From Congeria kusceri (taxonomy: Eukaryota > Mollusca > Bivalvia > Myida > Dreissenidae): 64,000 nucleotides of DNA. Shown here one piece after another: positions 48,901 through 61,400 of this stretch (positions are counted from its first letter, which is position 1; each line of letters opens with the position of its first letter). The position numbers and the translations under genes were made by a program. The DNA lies in assembly GCA_027627225.1 (NCBI GenBank), contig CM051028.1:27828912-27892911 (forward strand). Reading direction: 5' to 3'. The notes beneath the pieces are model-generated. The model was not told the origin of the DNA, ran no database searches, and was given only the letters and a program-made list of their open reading frames with translations.

Positions 48901-49689
48901 AATGTTATTATTATAATTTTATTATGAGGTTTCATTTTTTATTATTCACAGGGACAACTTCATACAAATCAACATATTCTATCGCCAACTCAGCTATGAA
49001 TACATCAATCAACAGGAGGCGTACGATTTCTTCGCCTTAGTTTGTTAGTATCTGGGGGATTGTAAAAGTAAAATATAATGACACTTAAAACATATACTCA
49101 AGTTAACGACTGTACCACTTTGTTTCTATATATCCATTTTAATATTTTTTGACGTTTCACTAATGGGGCTACCAATATATCGCAAAATTGTTGATTGCGT
49201 AAAAGCAAAAAAAAAGGTACAGTATAACAATGTATCTGTTTAACCAATGGCAAATAGCGGCTTAATTTATAAAACAATCCATCGTTGATAATTTTAAGCT
49301 ATAAGAGAAAAATAAGTATATGTTCCATTTTAGTAAAAATGAAACTTTGTTATTACTTTTCGCCATTTCTTAAATGTCACCAATCAATAGCGGTTTAATT
49401 AGGCAAATGATGATACTCGAAGGCGCATTCATTTTTTTCCTTACACACATCGTGCCCATCTAGCATTCTTGTCCACTTTAATTCAAGCTGTTGCGATTAA
49501 TATTACTGGTTTTAACCAGCATTTTAATAGTTATTATAATCAATCGCCTTTACAGGTGATGTGGGTGGAGCTATGGGTCTTTTCATCGGCGCGAGCCTAC
49601 TGTCGATCCTGGAGATCATCGACCTTTGCCTCATGCAGCTGCCGATCTTCATGCAATGGGTGGAGAAGGCGTCAAGAAAACCTGGATGA
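42298..49689 (+). CDS. DEG/ENaC (ASIC-like) cation channel with giant pre-TM2 insert, paralog C
   Basis: Complete open gene of ten exons: 1 42298-42692, 2 43935-44102, 3 44403-44567, 4 44822-44937, 5 45279-45460, 6 45573-45726, 7 45944-46000, 8 46150-47668, 9 48952-49043, 10 49556-49689. All introns are GT-AG and phases match the other copies. From ATG 42298 it would encode 993 residues; ATG 42595, aligned with the start of the copies A and D core (N-M-F), would give 894. Exon 1: T-T-F-H-G, the HG gating motif. Exon 2: TM1, then F-P-A-V-T-I-C-N. Exons 4-7: Cys-rich ectodomain including C-G-C-R-D-V-Y. Exon 8: C-G-C-P-I-P-C-H-Y plus about 470 extra residues. Exon 10: G-L-F-I-G-A-S selectivity filter in TM2. 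Family members are trimeric Na+-selective channels gated by acid, peptides or force; the ligand here is unknown. Usual family length is 500-700. Confidence 0.85.
42874..42966. repeat. (AAT/ATT)n microsatellite, self-complementary
   Basis: (taa)n switches to (tta)n and back to (taa)n, so it can form a hairpin. It lies in intron 1 of gene C. Confidence 0.9.
43349..43697. mobile_element. MITE with TIR CAGGCCCTGTGTTCACAAA
   Basis: The left end at 43349 and the right end 'ttgtcaacacggggcctg' at 43680-43697 are inverted copies with few mismatches. The interior has 'gatcaagatcag' / 'ctgatcttgatc' near 43380-43413 and is non-coding. It is inserted in intron 1 of gene C. Confidence 0.7.
46150..47668 (+). 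CDS. Exon 8 of gene C: giant extracellular insert domain
   Basis: A single 1519-nt exon, in phase 1 and out phase 2. Residues 1-45 continue the channel fold (E-F-T-A-S-L-R, C-G-C-P-I-P-C-H-Y, Y-G-T-I-S-N-H). Exon 9 resumes it with D-N-F-I-Q-I-N-I-F-Y-R-Q-L, where ASIC has a palm strand leading to TM2. About 460 residues lie between. They are charged and helix-like and include the block R-Y-Q-E-Y-A ... N-F-L-R-G-R-E-A-M-E-E-R-V-L, present in all four copies. Several N-x-S/T sequons (N-I-T, N-F-T, N-Y-T, N-N-T) and two conserved Cys (A-C-R-T-L-M-Y-S and N-C-A-H-L-L) point to a folded, glycosylated extracellular domain. No known domain is recognised. A TM segment is not evident. Confidence 0.8.
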
Positions 49690-51143
49690 TATTCAGCTTG
49701 CAAAGACCATACTTCGTAAAATTCAGAGAATGAAGACAAAAAGAATGACAGCTACGCTCTCGCCCATATTAATTTAATAACCTGTATCCCACCATACGGG
49801 GTCAGTGAAAAGCAATGTAACTAATAATGTTTACTGACCTACATATCTGCTGGTTGTGACGGTTACACCTCCTAATTGGTTATATATATTGATAATACTG
49901 CATGGATTAAAATTGACTGAAACCCAAGATTAATTACAAAATACTATTGGCTGCATATCGTGTTCTCCACAGAGTATTCACAATATACAAAACACATAAA
50001 CTGAGTATCTGTTGCATTAAATTCCAGATATAACCATCACAAAACCCATGTTAAAAAGGGGTAATTATGGCCATTTACCACGCGGATTGAATGGTAGCGT
50101 TACGTATTCGTAACTTTAACATTCATTGATAGGTGTTTGTAAAACTTCTAAACATAGACATGTACCTATTAATTCATCAGAAATGTTGTTCAAGTATGTG
50201 TGGTACTTAATTTAATTGGGCACCTACATTTATCCTGAACAGTTTTAACATTTCTTAAAAAAATATATAATTTAAATTACGAATTATGTGTTATTAAATG
50301 GCACATTAAATTTTTTCAGTAATCGATGTATATGGATCTTTAGATCCCGACAAATCTGAGTGATTATATAACTTGTTCACTTAATTTAATATTGCATTGT
50401 GCTTTCAAGTACTACATTCTACACTTTAAAACAAGCATTTGATACCACTTTAACAATTGTCGTACTCGGTTTACATGATAATATAGTGCTTGAAACGTTC
50501 TTAGAATATGTATTGTTTGAAAGACAAACATTGATTTCGAACAAGAAATTTATATTGCACGGAAAGGGGTAAGCTTATTCAGTTTCTGAAATTCATATAC
50601 CGAGGCTGTACAATTGTTATAAAGAAATGCCGATTTTAATTGCATGGTATAAAACTGATGATTTGGAAAAGTTTGTTAAAATTCTTACGGGGAAATACAT
50701 TTTCACTATTAACTGTTTGTTTTAAAATTAAACAGTCAACACTTGATAAAAATACGACTAATTAACCTGGAAATAAAAATGTTGCGAGTTTAACCTTGTG
50801 TAAAATAGCATGTTTGATTTAGCACCCATTACTCCTGTACTATTAATTAAATTCTTGAATAATTATTATTATGCAAGAAATCGCAATATCAAGTCTCACA
50901 TACACATGTAAAGCAACATTCAAATTAAAAAATAAAATGAAAAACATTGTTGTTGACTCGTTTATAACTTGTTATTTACTCATTCTGTAAATAATAATGA
51001 ACTATACATTACCATTAATGTTTAGTTTAAACCTATTTATTTTAGCTCGATTGCAGCGAAAGCCTAAGGCTTATAGAGACACTCTCGAGTCCGTTTCTTT
51101 GGTAGAACCAGTACATGGTGTCTATGGGGGCGATCTTGAAAAC
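49690..51143. other. Intergenic C-D, nothing recognised
   Basis: It follows the stop of gene C. No canonical AATAAA is seen within the first 300 bp; an ATTAAA near 49905 is a candidate. No coding block. Confidence 0.4.
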
Positions 51144-51213
51144 GCTCCCAGAGTGGGGATCGAACCCGGGACCTCCCGATCGCTAGGCGGACACCATATC
51201 CACTACGCCACCA
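51144..51213 (-). repeat. tRNA-derived SINE head, minus strand
   Basis: The reverse strand reads ggtggcgtagtggatatgg (A-box-like) and gggttcgatccccac (canonical B box) in tRNA spacing. The anticodon stem is imperfect and flanking sequence continues without a T run, so a SINE is preferred over a functional tRNA gene. Confidence 0.55.
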
Positions 51214-51289
51214 TTACCATTAATGGCCAACTAGAATTTTTAAAATATATGAAGCTCCAATTGCATATGCAGGATAGAAAGCTTTATTA

Positions 51290-54200
51290 GCATCCAAAGG
51301 TCCTTTATTTCAGACCAGTGACCAATTCAACAAAGCACAATATGAACAACACGAAATAAACACAAAACACAAATATTGTTAACACCGGGGTCACCACAAC
51401 GGAACGGTTAATGCAAAGCATTGAGGGTTAAACGGGTTTAAATATGCTTAACCGCACACTTTTCCCACAAATGATCACAATACATGTTAAGGTAAATAAA
51501 CATTAACATGATAGCATTGCAATTCAAATTAAGTAGAGATTAAAGAGAATACCTCATTCAAGTAAATTACAGTTTAATTACTTATTGGTAAAACATTAAT
51601 AGCCAGAGTAAGAGAATAACATTTTTCTGAGGCACGGTGTAACCGAAAAAATTAGCATTATGTATTGAAGTAATTGGAGAAATGTATGCAAGTTAATATT
51701 CGTGTTCAATAGGAAGGGCTATTAGAAATTGAACCCACGGAGTACATTCTGAAATATTATAACAATAAAAATCTTGGAAAATTAAATATAAAACTATTTT
51801 ATTAGTAAATAACAGAAGTCACGTTGATTCAAAACATTTTTGGCATATAATCAACAGATAGTTTTGTTTAACATTGTCTCTATAAGATAAGCGTTTTATC
51901 TATAGGTATTATGACTGTTAGTATGCAATCAATCTAACTTTCTAAAGGACACATTTGAATATAGTTATATGAAGTGGAACAACAACCCAATCAAACTCGC
52001 AGATGTACAGAATACAGATACAAGAAAGGCAAGTACGATTAATAAGAACCAAACCGATTTACAGCAGACAAATACAAAGGAATTGAATAACAAACAAATA
52101 GTCGACTCAATTTCACAGAATAAAAATACATATGAATGTAATAACAACCCAATCGTACATTCAGATATTTTCAGAATAAAAATACAACAATACAAAAAAG
52201 TTTAATAAAACAGTTGACTAGTGAAAATCAACATCATGCTTGGTATAAATGTCGCAATGTTATATTAAAATACTACCAATAAACAATGGTGTGTTTTCAC
52301 TTTAAGATGCATTTCTTATTTGCTAACATCCTAGTTGTTGCTAAACTTAATTTGACTTTGTACGTATTAAACACTCGTGTTATTTTACTTGAAATGAACG
52401 GAAAAGAGTGTTGAATAATAAATCCTATATCTAAAACATATCGACGGTCATTGTAAGGGTAAGCTGTTTGTAAACTCATAACCGGGGATGTAATCTAACC
52501 AAAACATGAATTATAAAATAGTCATGATAAGCATGATACTAGCAAAGTATTTACTGTTTATTTAAATTAGATTTATGTTTGTAGAAATGGCTACGCCTAT
52601 CATGTCCAACTCTAAATGAAATGAATATATTTATATATTGATATCGACAGTGAATACTTGGGAAGAACGTGCAAAGACAAATAGTGTTATTATCGTGTCA
52701 TCCATCGTCGAAACCCACGGTATATATTCTGTTACCACTGCATTATATACCATGGGATAATAGCCTATCAAAAGTTCGTTTCATGAATATTTATGAGCCA
52801 ACTACTGACCAATGAAACTACAATGACATTTTAAGTAAAGTTGAATACTCCTCGAATGAAGTCTGGAAAACAATTATCAGTCGACCGGTTATAAGTCATT
52901 GAGTACACACCGCTTAAAAACCGACCACTTGCAGGATAAATATGATAACAGCGAACATCGCCAACATGCGACTGTTGTATTACCGCGTCGATTTGATTGG
53001 CGACTTGGACACGGAACCATTGAGATGTCTCATTACATTATTCATGAGTACGAAGTTTTGCTAACCTAATCGCCCACGGTCGATCAACAAGAATAGCGTA
53101 TTTGAGCGAACGTGGGTTCCGACGATGCCTGTCATCATAACTATCAAATCGTGTATTTTAAAATCACAAGGGGAATCATTATCTTTGTCATCATAAAATG
53201 GATCGTAACACCATCTTCCGAACATAAAAGAGAGAAAAACAGTATTATTACACCCTCACGTATTTTAACGACACATTTTCTTGAAGATTTGTGTGTGTGT
53301 GTGGGGGGGGGGGTTCACAAACTTACGAACAAAGAATGACAAGACATTGAAAGTTCCGTTTATTACTTGTAATATGAGTAATTTTGCCATGAAAGCAATT
53401 CACTAATAGTCTTTCAAATAAGTGCATTTCAATAAATTGGTTTGCAATAAGATTGCGAGTGTTCACTTGTAACAAGATTCTGTAATGCAAATAATTAACT
53501 AAAATATACATAAAATATAAAGTAAAATATAAATTATTGAAAAAAAAATTGTTTGTACACTATTTTGTATTAATGGATTGAGTATATTCATTAATTATAA
53601 ACGCAATTCCTCTCCGTACTGTTTGCATGCGTCTAACATATTATATCTCATATATCTCATCAAGGATTTACCATTAATTTTATTGTTCACATTACGGTTG
53701 TGTCGCTTATTGGTAAAACATAGTTTGTTTGGTATTCCAACCTAACATATTGGAGTTGCAATAATAACGAAAGTGATTGTTGAACTCCAAATTAAATATA
53801 GGATATTTAATATAGGTTCACGGTTAAATGAATGTGACATTTTGAATGATATTTTTGAACATTAGAATGTTTTTCTGTAGAGTGAGAAACCTATAAAATA
53901 CCCCCTTTTCTCTGTTTGCATTAATTGAGACCAACAACAAAAGTATCAATATAATAATATTATGAGCCTAATATTATGAGCCTGTTTGTGATACTGTTTA
54001 GCTTTACGACGTATGATATCAAGTCAGTGTTCATATTTGATTGACTGTTTATCTTATGTTCATGCCCTCTCTGAATAACAGTGTACGCTAGCGATAACCT
54101 GTATAGACAAGAATGTATTCATGTTCATGCTTTCCACAACAGTTGAAAGATTAAGTGTTGACCGATATACCATCAGTAGAGTAGAGTCTGATCAGTTAGA

Positions 54201-54304
54201 TGTTGTTGTTGTTTTTATAAATGTTAGCAATGTACTCATTCATGATGTACTATTTATTATTTATAATTTCATATCAATGCCGCAGTCATAAAAATACAAC
54301 ATGT
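51290..54304. other. Intergenic, nothing recognised
   Basis: AT-rich sequence with short motif-free frames. A G10 run lies near 53303-53312 after a (tg)n stretch. Confidence 0.4.
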
Positions 54305-54565
54305 GGGCCCGTATTCATAAACCCATTCATAGGCTTTAGAATAAAGACCTGACTTGGACTCAAGAAAAACTACTTCGGCGTTCGCAAATATGCTGGATAC
54401 TTATGTTGCTTATATCATTAACAAATCGTTCTAAATAAAGAATGTTGTAATTTGAATGGGTGAATACCAAGATTCAAATTTGCAGCGCTCTTAGAAAAGA
54501 AAAGTTTAAATAATATTCTTTATTCTATTTCTAAAGTCTAAGAATAGGTTCGTGAATACGGGCCC
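54305..54565. mobile_element. MITE with TIR GGGCCCGTATTCATAAACC
   Basis: The left end from 54305 and the right end 'ggttcgtgaatacgggcccc' to 54565 are inverse copies. Similarity extends inward about 45 bp ('ggctttagaataaag' versus 'ctttattctatttctaaag'). The interior is non-coding. No clear target duplication. Confidence 0.75.
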
Positions 54566-54595
54566 CGGTTATGATTTTGAACACAAGTCTTTATG

Positions 54596-54700
54596 CTTTG
54601 TCAAGTCAAGTCAAGTCTAGTCAATACATTTATTCACTCAATTTCATGCAAAATCATGAACAAAATGAGGTATTACAAAGATACTTACAATAAGAGGCTC
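54596..54700 (-). repeat. LINE/SINE 3' tail in antisense
   Basis: It starts with (gtcaa)n at 54599-54623 followed by 'tacatttattcactcaattt', the inverse of a 3' end with poly-A signal and a (ttgac)n tail. The body upstream of the tail is not recognised. Confidence 0.4.
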
Positions 54701-55149
54701 ATTATAGATGCATAAGTTATTGAAAAATTAACGGTTTCGATGTTAGCAGTGCATGTTAGTCAAAAGGAGAGTCATACATAGCGTACATATACAGTGATGT
54801 AGCTAGTATGACCATTTCTGATAGCACACATGTATAAGTTTGTTATAATATTAATAATAACAAATAAAACAAACATATACAGTGATGTAGCTAGTCTGAT
54901 TTTTTATTATAGCACACACATGTACACGTTTGTTATATTATTGATAATAACAAATAATGATATTTTGTAACATTACCATCATACCCGGTATGTTTGAGCA
55001 TTAAGTTTGTGTTGATAAGCTGCTGTGAAAAGTCACAGTCGGACATAATATTATATTTACTAACATTACTCAAACAGCTGTCATACCTTGAACGAAATAG
55101 ACATTAATGCAGTTGTTACAAGATACAGCATCAAATGCTGCTACCATCT

Positions 55150-55445
55150 CCATCATCAAGTGGTGTCCATATTCATCGGGCGTTTCGGCGCTACCCACAA
55201 CGCCCTCTTATGGTGCGCTGACTAGAGTGGTCAAGCTCTAGTCTGGAGATGGTAAGCTTGTGCTATCCCTGCTTCATCTGCCTTGAAGCGGGGGCTGCCT
55301 AATTCTCTGCCTTGCGGCCTCCTATCCATGGCTCTTCTCGTTTCCGCCAGATCCACAATGAGGCTGACTCTGCTTCTCGTGCAATGGTTGATATTGCCTT
55401 GTTTCGTACCTGTCCAGTTACCCCAAGGCTACTGAATGCTCGCCA
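55150..55445. other. Unidentified GC-rich segment
   Basis: A 300-bp block clearly richer in GC than its surroundings, with 'ccatctccatcatcaagtgg' at one end and 'agtctggagatggtaagc' about 90 bp later. The minus strand has short open frames but no known motif. Probably a fragment of a mobile element; not identified. Confidence 0.35.
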
Positions 55446-56072
55446 TAAATACATATATGGATATTAAGGTTATTTTAAAATGTTCAACGGTTATGCTAGC
55501 TTTCTTAAGTTGATAATACTGCCAAAATAAGCAATTATTCAGAAGTTATGTAGTGAAAGTATTAAAGTATGTTTCTTCTGTTTATACTTATTCATAAAAG
55601 TTTTACATGTGATTCGAAGATAGAGTATCCAGTAAGAACAACACTAACCGTTCCAAGGCGGTGACACCAGTTTGTTTCATGTTTGTTTGGTGTGAATGTG
55701 TTGAACGTGTTTACAGGAATCTGCTTTGAATAAAAAAAAAATTCATTGTTGGTAGTAAGAATTTCTTTAATATCGATGCAGTTACAGTTTGATATTATTA
55801 GTATTTAATGTCAATCCTGATTCACACTTTAGCCCCTATGCTTCAATTAAATTAAATCATTAAACATTACACCTTTAACATATTACTTTATTGTCCTTCT
55901 ATGCAGATTTCATAGCAAAGAACACATTTTGTATATTTTGTTTTGTAAAGTCATATCGTTTGCCTGTGCATCAGTACGTTGGATTTTATTTATTAAAAGC
56001 ACTTTATGTTATTTGAATGTGTACTATTTGACATTGTTATCACAAGAAAATAATTAAATTTGCGCATTTTGA

Positions 56073-56680
56073 TTGATTTGCTTCATCAGAAAACGCAATT
56101 ACACGTCTATAAATAAACCTGAAAATAAACCTACACCTATACCTTTTCATGAAAGAAAAGGTCAGCATTGCAATGTTCTTGAAGATGTGTTTCATTTCTT
56201 GTTAGAATGTTCACTGTATAATGATATTAGAAAACTATATATTAAGAAGTATTACTGAAAAAGACCAAATGTACCCAAATTTATATAATTAATGCAATCC
56301 GACAATGTAATTATTAACAGAAACATAGCTATGTATGTCCATAAAGCGTTTATTCAAAGAAACCAATATACATAATTATTATTACGATTAATATTACCGT
56401 AAATGTATTCACACTTGACTTCTCGCCTCGAATGTTGCTTTGTATATTTATTAAATAATCATTTAAATTGATATTTTGCTGTTGTTAACTATAGCATTGT
56501 TAATATTTGTATTTATATGTGCAACCTGTTGTAATTTATTTATGCTTAATTCAGTCGAGAATTAGTATTACACAGATGACCACTATGCATGCTTTTATAT
56601 ATATTTGTGTACTACTGCATGTATACTCATGGACTGTATGTCTGATGTATATTGAATAAACCATATTTATAAATATATAA
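56073..56680 (+). mobile_element. LINE 3' fragment related to the one at 22905
   Basis: The frame 56073-56258 and its continuation carry I-P-F-H-E-R-K, V-F-H-F-L-L-E-C and N-D-I-R-K-L-Y-I-K-K-Y-Y. These align with I-P-R-E-E-R, E-Y-H-F-A-I-I-C and T-D-I-R-K-K-Y-I-R-R-Y in the copy at 22905-23822. The first two cysteines of the zinc knuckle are not conserved. AATAAA near 56655 may mark the end. Much more decayed than the other copy. Confidence 0.6.
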
Positions 56681-58439
56681 CACAATAGCACTTTATAGAG
56701 AGAAAAAGTTGGAATGCAAAAAACGTCCCCCGAGACGTTTGTAATGTGATTGTGTCAATTGATAAACGAGAGAACATCTCGAACCTAAAACAACAAGTTA
56801 CTTAAGGCCGTTCATTAAATGCATTATCATTTTCGACAACAAACAATTATTTTACTTCTGTCTTACACACTCGGTCTATAAATGCTTCTAATGGACTTGA
56901 TTCCCTGGACATTATACTCTAAATGAAATTCTATAGACTGTCAATCAAAGTCAGATGCCGAACTGTCTATAGACAAATCACTTTTCCAGAAACCATATCC
57001 ACTTGATGAGTCCGTAAGTCATAGCACAAGGTCATTAGTATAAACATTTGTCATGATAATGTTCGTATATAATTGCTACATACCGGACAAAAATCGTTCA
57101 TTTTCAAAATTCGATTTTACTGATTACATTGACAATGATGGATGTATTTTATAAAGTCTTTAATATATATAAATTACATCAAATTTAGAAATAAAAATTA
57201 CAATTGTGTTTCGTATCATGATTTTGTTAGTATTACCTTTTAAACATATTACAAAGACAATTTACCCGATGTGCTTATACGCCATAATGAAATGAAATCA
57301 AATTTGGTTTTGGAAGAATTACATGAAAAGTCAATAAATATTAAAAATAAACGAACATGAATTGTCACACAAAAAAGTTCGCTGATATTTATATGACGGT
57401 TCTGTTTATTAATAATTACAAAGAGGTTTCCGTATAACTGAATTCAAAAATAACCAATCCATGCCAATGATACTGGCTTATAATAATAATATACGGTATC
57501 TAAACCAATCTCTTTGCCTAATTATCACGCTAAGTTCTCTCAGCGTATTAGCAATGCGAAGGGTATTTTTAGTGTGCCAGAGGAAGATCTCAAGGTAAGT
57601 GTGAATATTGAACATATGCTGTTACAAACCGACAAAAAAATGCTTGACGTGGAATAAGCTTATTAAGGGATTGCTGATGCTACAATGCATGCAAGAAAAT
57701 CAATGATGCATTATTGTAAATCATCAAAGGGTGTCGTTGTTGATGTATAAAAATTCGATTAGAGACTCAATACTAATCGACGACAATTGTTCAAATTTTG
57801 AGAGTTGACAGTCAAAATGTTTTATTGTATTGAAGACGGCAGGGGATTGTGAGAACATTCTACAGACATGATGCCATGAGTGTTCGGTGATGCCACATAA
57901 TATCGTTAATATATTAAGTTTTGCTCAGAAAGCATTCACATGAAACCAAATGTTGTATGAATTCAAATGAAACGCATAGGGAGTTCAGTTTGCGTGCATT
58001 TGTATCGTGACATGACTGAGGCATTTACGCCTTGATTATGGCACTCTCTATGGACTTAAAGTCTCTGGCGGTTACCTACCCTACAGACATCATTTTAATG
58101 CAATGTTATTGATATCGTCAAATGCCAACGTCGATTAATATTAATTATCGTTATTATTAAATAATGACTATGCCGACGTTCTTAATTGTCATAATCTTAA
58201 CATTTGACGAATGACCTGGGTTGTGGTACTGTTAGTAAAGATTTTCTCCGAGCGCACCAATTCGTTCTGAACGTATACCACAAAAGCCTCAGAGTAGTTT
58301 TTGTATATTAATAATAGAGATAATTCTAGAATGGCAGAGAACAACCTTACACAATTTTAGTTTATTTATTGACAAAGCAATCTCTGTGATGAATTTAACA
58401 ACAAAGGCAATGATAATAATTTAAGTGCATTTTATTTTA
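56681..58439. other. Intergenic upstream of gene D, nothing recognised
   Basis: AT-rich. I searched for an exon 1a (T-S-C-x-G-C) before gene D and found no convincing copy. Promoter elements cannot be assigned. Confidence 0.4.
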
Positions 58440-61400
58440 ATGGATAGGCGATTGTATTCGTACTTAAATACAATGCCTCTAAAGGAGATAACCTGCAAAC
58501 CTGTGGATGGTGATGATGTGTGTGACGAATCAAGGAAGCAAGCAAAACCCCGCAATATGTTCAGCAAATGCAAGGACACCATTGTAGAGTGGAGCGAAAA
58601 TACCACGTTCCATGGAATTAAATATGTTGCTACTTCGAAGGGACTTTTACGAAGGTTAGTATCAATTACAATACTTTTGCATAATATAATAATTATATTA
58701 TGCAAACATTCATTATTATCAGCTGTAATATTTAAATTAATATATCATGATAACATTGAAAAATATGTTAAAAGTTTTAGCATTTTAACCTTGAATAAAA
58801 TGACAACTGGTAAAATGATATTATTTTGTAAAGTAATTCAGAGTATACTGAACAATATATCATACAATTTAAAGTTCTATAGATTAATAGACAAGTAAAA
58901 ATGTCTTTCAAGCACACTGTTCCATTCATTTTTGATATGTCTAACGTTTATAAAGGGTGTGCACTTAATGTAAAACACACATTATCTAATTGTCAATAAA
59001 AAGAAAAACTATGAGATTAATTATTAGTATATTTTTTTAAACAAAAAACCGTATCAATTTCTTTGAATTTCTTTCTTTGTGTTATGATCATTTTTATAAA
59101 ATGCATATAAAAGATAATCAAACTCAAGACCTTGTGTAAGTAGTGTCGATACAACTTATAGCATAAAAGATCCTGTATTTAAGTCAGGCAAGACACCGGT
59201 TGCCCATTCTCTTGCACATTCACTTAAATAACGTGTATTGTATTGTGTTTGCTTAGAAGAATTAAAAATAAACGCTGAGCATGGGGTCAAATTACTCGAC
59301 CGTCGAATAAACGTATCATCACCCATGCGGGACCCTACGGAGAAGAACAAGACTACCTTGGTGATATAACAATTTAAGTTGGGTCTCTTTTGTTGTTGCT
59401 TTTTCTCGATAAATAACAAACAACGAGGGACTAATCTTCTTTTTTCCAGAGTAGTGTGGCTCCTGTTTGTCCTGGGGTGTCTCGCGGCGGTCGTCCTGCA
59501 AATCATCGACCGCGTCAACTACTACAACTCCATGCCTATCAACGTGAACGTCAAGATCAACTACAACCAGTCGCTGGAATTCCCCGCAGTCACCATATGT
59601 AACCAAAACGCTTTCAGGTATTTAAACTCCAAAAGGTCTATGAGGATGTATGTTCACAGTTTAGCACATCTATATTTATTCCCTGATGTAATCCTACAAT
59701 TTGAAAATGCTAAATTGTGGGTCTCATACATAGGGCGACAGAGGCTGCAGCCCGAGGACAATATCGACTCATCGAGAAGATGTACTCGCATTCGGATCCG
59801 TTGACGTTGGAGGATCTTCGACGTCACAACGCGTCTGACGTCAGTTTGGAAGAGTTGTTCACGCAGCTTGCTCATAAAAAGGAAGACATGATTGTTCGGT
59901 AAGGATTTAATCCATTTCCATCAAAGATCGTTTACTTTGAACTGTTAAAATATAATAATTATGTTTATAATAGAAATTAAACACTCTAGGGCATGTACTC
60001 GTTTCTTCCATATGATTGCAAAAAAACACAACCAGACGATAAAACGAACGTTGTGCTACAAACATATGACGTGTTGTGTATCAAATGTATGCATCCAAGT
60101 TATTATCGTATTTAACAAATGAATGGTCTTCGTAACTTATTCTATTTTAATATTGATATTTTAATGTTTATCCAAATAAATGATAATAGATTTTAAGTAA
60201 CCAAGCATCAAAAATCAAACTTGGATATTGATATCTTGGACAGAGTCTTTCATATTCTGATATATACATAACTGTGTAGTGTTAACAGTACTATAAATAC
60301 GTATATGTGTACTTCATCACCTGAAACAGTTGCTCGTGGAAGGGAGCGCCGTGTGGCTCGGAAGACTTTCGACTGGTTCTCACAGACCACGGCGTCTGCT
60401 TCATGTTCAACCAGAATACCTCAGATATGTACGTTTCGTCATCAGGTATGTTTGTTTCCACCTTCTGCAGTAGAGTTCAATGTATGTAGGTAAAATACCA
60501 ATTTACCCAACTGATCCAGTATTTTTACTAGTGTTACCACTACAATTAGAAAGTACTAGTATCTTAGAGAAATACCTGTATGTCAAAAGAAAGACTTACA
60601 ATTAAAAAATATAATAACGGACGGTACTAGTAAAGCATATGGTAAAAATGGTCAAATCATCATGCCTGTTTATCACAGACCCATATCCTAATATTTTGCC
60701 TCAATAAACGCCAAAAAAAATGATTGTGCAGTCACAAGATGCAAAATGTCAGGACATGAATGATAATTTTGATGCATTGAGCGAAAATGTCTTTATGTTT
60801 GTCTAGGTGTAGAGTCGGGCCTCTCATTGACCTTGAATGTGGAACAGTACGAGTATATGGCGGGGCCGCACGACGCCGCCGGGGTGAAGATCCTTCTGCA
60901 TGAGATCGAAGAGATGCCCTTTGTGTACGGTTTAGGTCAGGCCATACCCACGGGAACGCATGCCTTTCTAGGAGTCAGATTTATGAAAGTAAATAACAGT
61001 TATATAATTGTATGACATCACTGAAATATGAATCACACATAACATAATCATATTGAAAACGTTTTGATTGGGGTCAATGCTGTGTATGAAAAGTTGTCCA
61101 TTAACAGATCGATAATCTTCCTGAACCACATGGAGACTGCGACCAGAAGGAGCTGCGACACACGGACCACTACACGACCGAGGAGTGCTACTTGGACTGT
61201 CTGGTAAAACTGGCGGAGGAGAGATGCGGATGTCGCGACGTGTACATGCCCCATGTTAACGGTCAGGTTTAACATACCTATGAGTGCAAGCAAATTACGG
61301 TTCTTCTTTACCATTCATATCAGCAAACACATACTGCAAATATATAATTATAATTGAACAGCCTTTATTTTATACATGCATATTGACTATGTTATTTTAA

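Noticed and set aside
51965..52205. Overlapping 76- to 78-codon frames on both strands
   Set aside because: Low-complexity composition, no motif, no splice sites matching a neighbour.
57121..57160. Possible exon 1a copy before gene D ('atgatggatgtattttat')
   Set aside because: The match to the T-S-C-x-G-C exon is too short and no R-R donor follows.
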